Origin: Ligilactobacillus salivarius DSM 20555 = ATCC 11741
GTDB taxonomy: Bacteria; Bacillota; Bacilli; Lactobacillales; Lactobacillaceae
Length of the DNA: 64,000 nt
Assembly: GCF_001435955.1 (NCBI RefSeq)
Contig: NZ_AYYT01000004.1
Span: 1 to 64,000 of the forward strand
Reading direction: 5' to 3'
Shown: one piece after another, positions 58,957-64,000 of the stretch
Layout of the letters: each line of letters begins with the position of its first letter
Position numbering within the stretch: the first letter of the stretch is position 1
The notes under the pieces: generated by a model
The model's database searches: none
What the model was told of the DNA's origin: nothing
The model's input: only the letters and a program-made list of their open reading frames with translations
Made by a program: the position numbers and the translations under genes

Positions 58957-59634
58957 ATGGATAATGTTATCAATCTTGCGTTCAATTTACTCCACCCTGA
59001 CACTACTATTAGCTTAGGTGGAGGAAGTAATGTTAAAAAACTCGCTCATAAATTGAGTCAGCATCCTGAATTGAATATTAAAGTTTGTTCTCCTTCAGAA
59101 TATACTAGACAAATTTGTCGTGATTTAAATTTAAATCTCATTGATATAACCGAAACCTCTACTATCGAATTGGGTTTTGATGGTTGTGACGCTATTGATT
59201 TTGATTTAAATGTCTTAAAAAGCAACGGTGGTATCCATACATTGGAGAAAGAGTATGCCTATAAAGCAGAAAAATATATTATTATATCTCCACCAGAAAG
59301 ATTAAAGGCTTCTCTTAATCCAAATGTTCAACTTTGTTTAGAAGTTGTTTCTCCTTCTGTTGACTCTGTTTTATCTACAGCTAAACAATTAGGTTTAAAA
59401 GCCAAATTAAGATTGGGCAGTGCTGTTGCTAGTTACGCCCGTACACCTCTAGGCAATTATCTTATTGATTGCTACTGTGAAAGCTGGCAAGACATTAAAA
59501 AAATAAATAGCATACTAAGTTCACTTAACGGAGTTGTATCAACTTCATATTTTGAAAACATTGTCCACTCTGTTTTAACACTTGATAAAAACAATAATCC
59601 TATTGAAATAAAGAAAGGTGATTTACATGCATAA
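58957..59634 (+). CDS. Ribose-5-phosphate isomerase A-like protein
   Basis: Protein of 225 residues distantly related to RpiA, which interconverts ribose 5-phosphate and ribulose 5-phosphate. The active-site residues can be placed: Asp75 and Asp78 in DGCD, Lys88, and Glu97 in LEKE. The phosphate loop is SLGGGSN, whereas the usual RpiA has GxGTGST. The gene is a sugar-operon paralogue by context (RpiR regulator and an oxidoreductase), so its substrate may be another phosphosugar. TTGGAGGA precedes the ATG. Confidence 0.8.
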   Translation: MDNVINLAFNLLHPDTTISLGGGSNVKKLAHKLSQHPELNIKVCSPSEYTRQICRDLNLNLIDITETSTIELGFDGCDAIDFDLNVLKSNGGIHTLEKEYAYKAEKYIIISPPERLKASLNPNVQLCLEVVSPSVDSVLSTAKQLGLKAKLRLGSAVASYARTPLGNYLIDCYCESWQDIKKINSILSSLNGVVSTSYFENIVHSVLTLDKNNNPIEIKKGDLHA

Positions 59635-60604
59635 ATATAATTGGGGCATTATCGGAACTGGTTGGATCGCACATGAAATGGCTGACGCTTTGAATGAAGT
59701 TAATGGCGAAATTTACGCTGTATCTAATCCTAATGAAGAATCTCTATATAAATTTGCTAAAGAAAAAAGCGTTAAGCACACTTTTATAAATCCTGATGAA
59801 ATGATCACAGATCCAGATGTAGATATTATTTATATCGCCACTCCACATATATCTCATTATGACTATATAAAGAAAGCATTGAATGCAGGAAAACATGTTT
59901 TTGCTGAGAAAGCTATTACTACTAGTGCTAAACAATTAGATGAGGTTATTGCCTTAGCTAAGTCTAAAAACTTAATTTTAACTGAAGGATTCACTCTTTA
60001 TCACATGCCTATCTATGAAAAAGTAAGAGACCTGATCTCTAGCGGTAAATTAGGCGATATCAAACTCGTTCAAGTAAACTTCGGTAGTCTTAAAGACTAT
60101 GATCCAAATAATCGTTTCTTCGCAAAAGAATTAGCTGGTGGTGCTTTACTTGATATTGGGGGATATGCTACTGCCTTTGCTCGTATGTTCTTAAATGAAC
60201 AGCCTGAAGTAACTCTAACAACGGTTAAATTCTTTGAAACTGGAGTAGATGAACAATCTGGTATCATTTTAAAGAATTCTCAAGAACAATTAGCTGTCAT
60301 GGCTCTTTCAATGCGCGCTAAGCAGCCTAAACGTGGTGTTATATCTGGTACAAAAGGATATGTAGAAATAAATAATTATCCACGCGCAACAGAAGCTAAA
60401 GTAACATACACTCTAGATGCTCATACTGAAAGTCACGAAACAATAACTGCAGGCGATTCTGCTAAAGCTTTAAATTACGAAGTTATGGATATGCAACGTT
60501 ATATATCACAAGGTCATGATGAAGGTCAGCTATCACTTTCACAAGATGTAGCTCATATTTTAAATCGTGTTCGTAACAATTGGGGTATGAATTATACTAA
60601 ATAA
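59627..60604 (+). CDS. Gfo/Idh/MocA family oxidoreductase
   Basis: NAD(P)-dependent sugar or polyol dehydrogenase of 325 residues. The Rossmann motif is GIIGTGWIA (residues 7-15), and the family's EKP motif reads EKA at 94-96. The C-terminal alpha/beta substrate domain starts near residue 125 and includes GGALLDIGGYATAF. Its ATG overlaps the end of the rpiA-like gene by eight bases, behind AAAGGTG, so the two are coupled. The substrate is unknown. Confidence 0.88.
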   Translation: MHKYNWGIIGTGWIAHEMADALNEVNGEIYAVSNPNEESLYKFAKEKSVKHTFINPDEMITDPDVDIIYIATPHISHYDYIKKALNAGKHVFAEKAITTSAKQLDEVIALAKSKNLILTEGFTLYHMPIYEKVRDLISSGKLGDIKLVQVNFGSLKDYDPNNRFFAKELAGGALLDIGGYATAFARMFLNEQPEVTLTTVKFFETGVDEQSGIILKNSQEQLAVMALSMRAKQPKRGVISGTKGYVEINNYPRATEAKVTYTLDAHTESHETITAGDSAKALNYEVMDMQRYISQGHDEGQLSLSQDVAHILNRVRNNWGMNYTK

Positions 60605-60606
60605 AA

Positions 60607-60656
60607 TAAAATCGGATGATGAATCAATTTTACCTTGATCCATTATCCGATTTATT
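60607..60656. terminator. Bidirectional terminator after the oxidoreductase gene
   Basis: Nineteen-base arms with AAATCGGAT and ATCCGATTT ends, pairing through wobble positions, between convergent genes. Confidence 0.87.
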
Positions 60657-60658
60657 TA

Positions 60659-61051
60659 TTAGGAGTATTCTAAAATTTTTTGATCTTGTTCCTCAAAGCC
60701 TACGCTCTTTAACAGAACTAATTCTGAAGTATCTGTGTCACTAGTAGATATTATAATTTTAGGAACTGCTTTATAATAACTTTTTAAGTGTTCAATCAAG
60801 AATTTTCCCACTTTTGATTTATCAAAATTAGGTGATATTAAAAGGTCTTTTACATAAACAGTAGTTGCATTATCGCTAATTGCGTTAACTAACCCTGCCA
60901 AACGTCCCTGATCATAAGCAGCTATCACATAAGACTTCTTTAAACTCTTTCTAAAGCAATCATAATTTTCTAGTTCGTCTTTTCTTCCTAGCGCAGCATA
61001 CAAATTCAGTAACTCACCTTTATTAAATTTAGGGTTTACTTTCAAATCCAC
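60659..61051 (-). CDS. GNAT family acetyltransferase-like protein
   Basis: Cytosolic protein of 130 residues with the reduced GNAT core: a central sheet region (IAAYDQGRLAGLVNAI, TTVYVKDLLISP), an acetyl-CoA loop that reads KSKVGKFLIEHL, and the usual closing element (VLLKSVGFEEQDQ). The usual Q/RxxGxG/A loop is changed to DKSKVGK. The acceptor is unknown. The start is GTG with GGTGA upstream. Confidence 0.75.
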   Translation of the reverse strand: MDLKVNPKFNKGELLNLYAALGRKDELENYDCFRKSLKKSYVIAAYDQGRLAGLVNAISDNATTVYVKDLLISPNFDKSKVGKFLIEHLKSYYKAVPKIIISTSDTDTSELVLLKSVGFEEQDQKILEYS

Positions 61052-61300
61052 AATATCACCTACTTTCGAAATATGAAAAAATGATTAAATAAAAATTATA
61101 ATTGTTAAATATAATTATACTCAAAATCTCTAATTATTACAAGTTTACTTTTAATAATGTGTATTTTATGTATATATTTAATTAAAAGCTTTTATTTTCT
61201 AATAATTATTTATCTTTTAGCATCACTATGTTAACATTAATACTATGAGTTTTTTAAATAATTATAAAAATATCATTTTTACTCAGAAAGAAGGAGAAAT
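61052..61300. other. Intergenic region upstream of the APC permease
   Basis: About 250 very A/T-rich bases between divergent genes. I see only weak promoter-like hexamers (for example TTAGCA and TACTAT near 61218-61245) and no hairpin, repeat or reading frame worth calling. Confidence 0.4.
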
Positions 61301-62620
61301 ATGCCAGAAAATAAAAATCATGTTCAACTTCAGCGTTCGCTAGGTTTATATTCAGCATTATCATTAGTTATTGGAACAATTATTGGCTCAGGAATATTTT
61401 TTAAACAATCTTCCATTTTGGCTAATGCCCATACTACAACCATGGCAATTGCTGCATGGGTTATTGGTGGTATCATTACATTAACTAGCGGCTTAACCAT
61501 CGCTGAAATTGGATCTTTATTCCCTCATACTGGTGGATTATATGTTTATATCGAAAAAATATATGGCAAATTTTGGGGATTCTTAGCTGGTTGGGTTCAA
61601 ATAATTGTTTATGGTCCTGCCTTAATCGCATCTCTAGGTGCATACCTTGCTATCTTAATTGGTGCATTTTTCCATTTTCCTAGAACTTGGACACCCGCAA
61701 TTGCAATTATTTCAATTTTATTAATTTCATTGTTTAATTTGTTATCCAATAGATTTGGAGCTGCACTACAAATATTTACCACACTCTGTAAAATGGTTCC
61801 TATATTTTTAATCATTATCTGTGGAATTTTATTTGGAGATGAACACGCATTAGGACAAGTCGTAAATAACGGTCAAGCTTCCATTGGTAACTTCGGTGTT
61901 GCTGTATTAGCTACGCTTTTTGCTTACGATGGTTGGATCTTAATTGCTAATCTTGGTGGAGAAATTAAAAACCCTCAAAAAATTCTTCCATTAGCAATCA
62001 TCTTAGGAACTTCCTTTGTGTTAATCGTGTATGTTTTACTTACTGTAGGAATTTTCAAGGCTATGCCAGCTAATCAGATAACTAAACTTGGAGAAAATGC
62101 TGCTCCTTATTTTGCAATTAAAATGTTCGGCTCAATTGGGGGTAAAATTCTCAATCTTGGAATTATTATTTCTATCATTGGTACAATCAATGGTAAAATT
62201 ATGACATTCCCAAGAATTATGTTTGCGATGGCACGCGCTAACGAGCTTCCATTTTCAAAACAATTAGCTTGGTTACATCCTAGAATGTTTTCCCCTGTTG
62301 TTTCAGTTCTTACAATGTTTAGTTTTGCATCTATCTTGATATTATTCTTTAACCCTGATAGATTATCCGAAATTTGTATTTTTTCTATTTATTGTTTTTA
62401 TCTCATTGCATTTTTCGGTTTATTTAAACTTCGTAAACAACGCAAGGATTTAGTTAGACCTTTTAAAGTTCCTCTATATCCTCTTACACCAATTATTGCT
62501 ATTTTAGGAGCTATCTTCGTTATGCTTAGCGAAATATTCTCTGATCTTAACGGTGTGTTAGTTTCATTTGTATTTATCTTAATCGGTGTTCCAGTATATT
62601 ATTGGAAAGTCAAAAAATAA
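61301..62620 (+). CDS. APC-family amino-acid permease (LAT/SteT-like)
   Basis: Membrane transporter of 439 residues with about 12 membrane segments. The first segment has the consensus GTIIGSGIFF (about 22-31), which is typical of L-type exchangers such as SteT, a serine/threonine antiporter. The substrate is not certain. AAGAAGGAG precedes the ATG. It is a single-gene unit with a terminator shared with the convergent ABC permease genes. Confidence 0.88.
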   Translation: MPENKNHVQLQRSLGLYSALSLVIGTIIGSGIFFKQSSILANAHTTTMAIAAWVIGGIITLTSGLTIAEIGSLFPHTGGLYVYIEKIYGKFWGFLAGWVQIIVYGPALIASLGAYLAILIGAFFHFPRTWTPAIAIISILLISLFNLLSNRFGAALQIFTTLCKMVPIFLIIICGILFGDEHALGQVVNNGQASIGNFGVAVLATLFAYDGWILIANLGGEIKNPQKILPLAIILGTSFVLIVYVLLTVGIFKAMPANQITKLGENAAPYFAIKMFGSIGGKILNLGIIISIIGTINGKIMTFPRIMFAMARANELPFSKQLAWLHPRMFSPVVSVLTMFSFASILILFFNPDRLSEICIFSIYCFYLIAFFGLFKLRKQRKDLVRPFKVPLYPLTPIIAILGAIFVMLSEIFSDLNGVLVSFVFILIGVPVYYWKVKK

Positions 62621-62624
62621 TTCC

Positions 62625-62666
62625 ACAAAAAAAGTACGGCAATTCCAATCTGCCGTACTTTTTTTA
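62625..62666. terminator. Bidirectional terminator between the APC permease and ABC permease genes
   Basis: Perfect arms AAAAAAAGTACGGCA and TGCCGTACTTTTTTT with a nine-base loop. Confidence 0.92.
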
Positions 62667-62669
62667 TCT

Positions 62670-63323
62670 CTAACCGTATCTTTTTTCTAATCTTCTAGCT
62701 ACCAATGACAAGCAATAACATACTACAAAATACATAACTGCAATCATTAAGTACATTGGTACCATGTAAGTCGTATTTTGACTATATATAATCTGTGCAT
62801 GATATAGTAATTCTGGTAAAACGATGATAGTTGCTAAAGATGTATCTTTAACTAAAGATATAAATTGTGATACTAAAGGTGGTATCATCTTTTGTAATGC
62901 TTGAGGCATAATTATATGCCACATTGCTTGTACATAGGTCAGCCCACTTGACCTTGCACCTTCCATTTGTCCAACCGGAACAGCTTGAATACCACTACGA
63001 ACAATTTCTGCTAACATCGCAGATTCAAAAACTACCAAAGCAGTAACAGCCGCTAACATTGGTGTCATTCTTAAACCTAGCTCTGGTAACCCAAAATAAG
63101 TAAAGAAAATAATTAACAGCAAAGGAAGATTCCTAATAATATCAATCAAAAATCCTACAGCTGCAGATAAATATTTAATCTTAACATATCTGATTACTCC
63201 TAGAACTAAACCAATTATAAAGCTTAAAACAATTGAAATTACTGATACTTCTAGCGTTACCCACAATCCTTCTAAAAGAAAGCGTAGATTTATCCATGAA
63301 TATGCTTGTTCAAATGTTGACAT
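62670..63323 (-). CDS. Polar amino-acid ABC importer permease (GlnP/HisM type), distal
   Basis: Inner-membrane subunit of 217 residues with five membrane segments and the permease EAA loop, seen as EGARSSGLTYVQAMWHIIMPQAL near residues 140-162, which docks on the ATPase. It forms a pair with the permease just upstream (20-base gap). The cargo is probably glutamine or glutamate-type amino acids by family. The ATPase and binding protein are likely beyond the right edge. Confidence 0.9.
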   Translation of the reverse strand: MSTFEQAYSWINLRFLLEGLWVTLEVSVISIVLSFIIGLVLGVIRYVKIKYLSAAVGFLIDIIRNLPLLLIIFFTYFGLPELGLRMTPMLAAVTALVVFESAMLAEIVRSGIQAVPVGQMEGARSSGLTYVQAMWHIIMPQALQKMIPPLVSQFISLVKDTSLATIIVLPELLYHAQIIYSQNTTYMVPMYLMIAVMYFVVCYCLSLVARRLEKRYG

Positions 63324-63343
63324 CTAAATCGCCTCCTTTTAAT

Positions 63344-63982
63344 TTATGCCAATTTCTTTTCCAAATAACGCATGTAATAACTTAAAGGCAATGTCAAAAT
63401 CAAATAAAACACACCTACAACTAAATAAGTATTAATTGTTTCAAAAGAAGCTGAAGCTATTACATCACCTTGATACATCAAATCAAAGCCAGCAACAAAC
63501 GCTAATACTGATGAGTTTTTAATCAAATTAATAAATTGATTTCCCAATGGGGGTATTACTAATTTAAAGGCTTGTGGCAAAATAATGTATCTCATTGTTT
63601 GCCAGTAAGTTAAACCATTTGCTCGTGCACCTTCCATTTGCCCAACTCCAACAGCTTTAATCCCAGCTCTTACAGTTTCTGCAATAAAAGCTGAGGTATA
63701 TAATGTTAAACCGATTGTTCCTGCAGTAAATCCACTTAATTTAATAAAAAATTGTGGCACTACTACATAAAACACCATGGTAATAACTAATAAAGGAATA
63801 TTTCTGAAAATTTCAATATAAATATTAGCTATTGTCCTCACTAATTTAGAAGGGACTGTTTGCAAGATTGCAAATATTGATCCAATTATCAAACTGAAGA
63901 ATAGTGCAATCACACTACATAAAATCGTATTTTCAAACCCCGTTAGGAAAGTTTGCCAATTTTCTGATAGTATATGTATCAT
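63344..63982 (-). CDS. Polar amino-acid ABC importer permease (GlnP/HisQ type), proximal
   Basis: Membrane subunit of 212 residues with the same fold as its neighbour. The EAA loop reads EGARANGLTYWQTMRYIILPQAF near residues 120-142. The ATG has GGAG upstream and the coding region is complete, but the operon's promoter and first genes are to the right of the window. Confidence 0.9.
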   Translation of the reverse strand: MIHILSENWQTFLTGFENTILCSVIALFFSLIIGSIFAILQTVPSKLVRTIANIYIEIFRNIPLLVITMVFYVVVPQFFIKLSGFTAGTIGLTLYTSAFIAETVRAGIKAVGVGQMEGARANGLTYWQTMRYIILPQAFKLVIPPLGNQFINLIKNSSVLAFVAGFDLMYQGDVIASASFETINTYLVVGVFYLILTLPLSYYMRYLEKKLA

Positions 63983-64000
63983 CTTTCTCCAGCTCCTTTC

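Overview
The window is chromosomal core DNA of a low-GC Gram-positive lactic acid bacterium, most likely a member of the Lactobacillaceae. I base this on the low GC content, the strong AGGAGG-type ribosome binding sites, two T-box leaders, an L-lactate dehydrogenase beside pth-mfd, a pyruvate oxidase, an aggregation-promoting-factor-like LysM protein, and a typical lactobacillar order pth-mfd-(flippase)-rqcP-divIC-S1-tilS-hpt-ftsH-hslO-dusB-lysS running towards an rRNA operon. I cannot fix the species. I saw no insertion sequence, prophage, CRISPR array or tRNA gene.

Layout. 1-180: tandem rRNA-type promoters and the start of a pre-rRNA leader pointing out of the left edge. 234-14984 (minus): a long housekeeping cluster for tRNA, proteostasis, division and repair. 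A CtsR-type operator lies on the ftsH promoter. 15233-20476: ldh, a CBS-domain protein, a PanE-like reductase behind a T-box that appears to read an Ile codon, tyrS behind a Tyr T-box, and perR with a PerR box in its own leader. 20545-25373: ydjM-like gene and sbcCD. 25857-29087: secreted LysM/Apf protein, pyruvate oxidase with a perfect cre site, and a VanX-like dipeptidase. 29171-32376: self-regulated TetR-ABC exporter operon and an nitroreductase. 32432-37556: HelD, a CpaA-like cation antiporter with RCK domains, and an alpha/beta hydrolase.

37686-56312 (minus): the ribosomal super-cluster. It reads rpsJ to secY (S10 and spc operons), then adk, then infA-rpmJ-rpsM-rpsK-rpoA-rplQ, then the ECF transporter energising module ecfA1-ecfA2-ecfT with truA, then rplM-rpsI. 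The cluster is cut into separate transcription units by hairpins and internal promoters. Structured leaders precede rpsJ, infA and rplM, and an L17 downstream element follows rplQ. The rpmJ gene (37 codons) is present although very short.

56602-63982: hflX, then a divergent RpiR-regulated locus (rpiR / rpiA-like + Gfo/Idh/MocA dehydrogenase) with a perfect 14-bp inverted-repeat operator around the promoter, a GNAT protein, an APC amino-acid permease, and two permease subunits of a polar amino-acid ABC importer that continues beyond the right edge.

The window is mostly ordinary core genome. The most informative signals are regulatory: CtsR, PerR, CcpA, TetR and RpiR operators, two T-boxes and several ribosomal-protein RNA elements. 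I found no clear candidate for an entirely new system. The least explained items are the inferred Ile T-box on a PanE-like gene, the divergent RpiA/oxidoreductase pair, the hairpin at the cpaA-like promoter, and a VanX-family protein with an altered zinc ligand.
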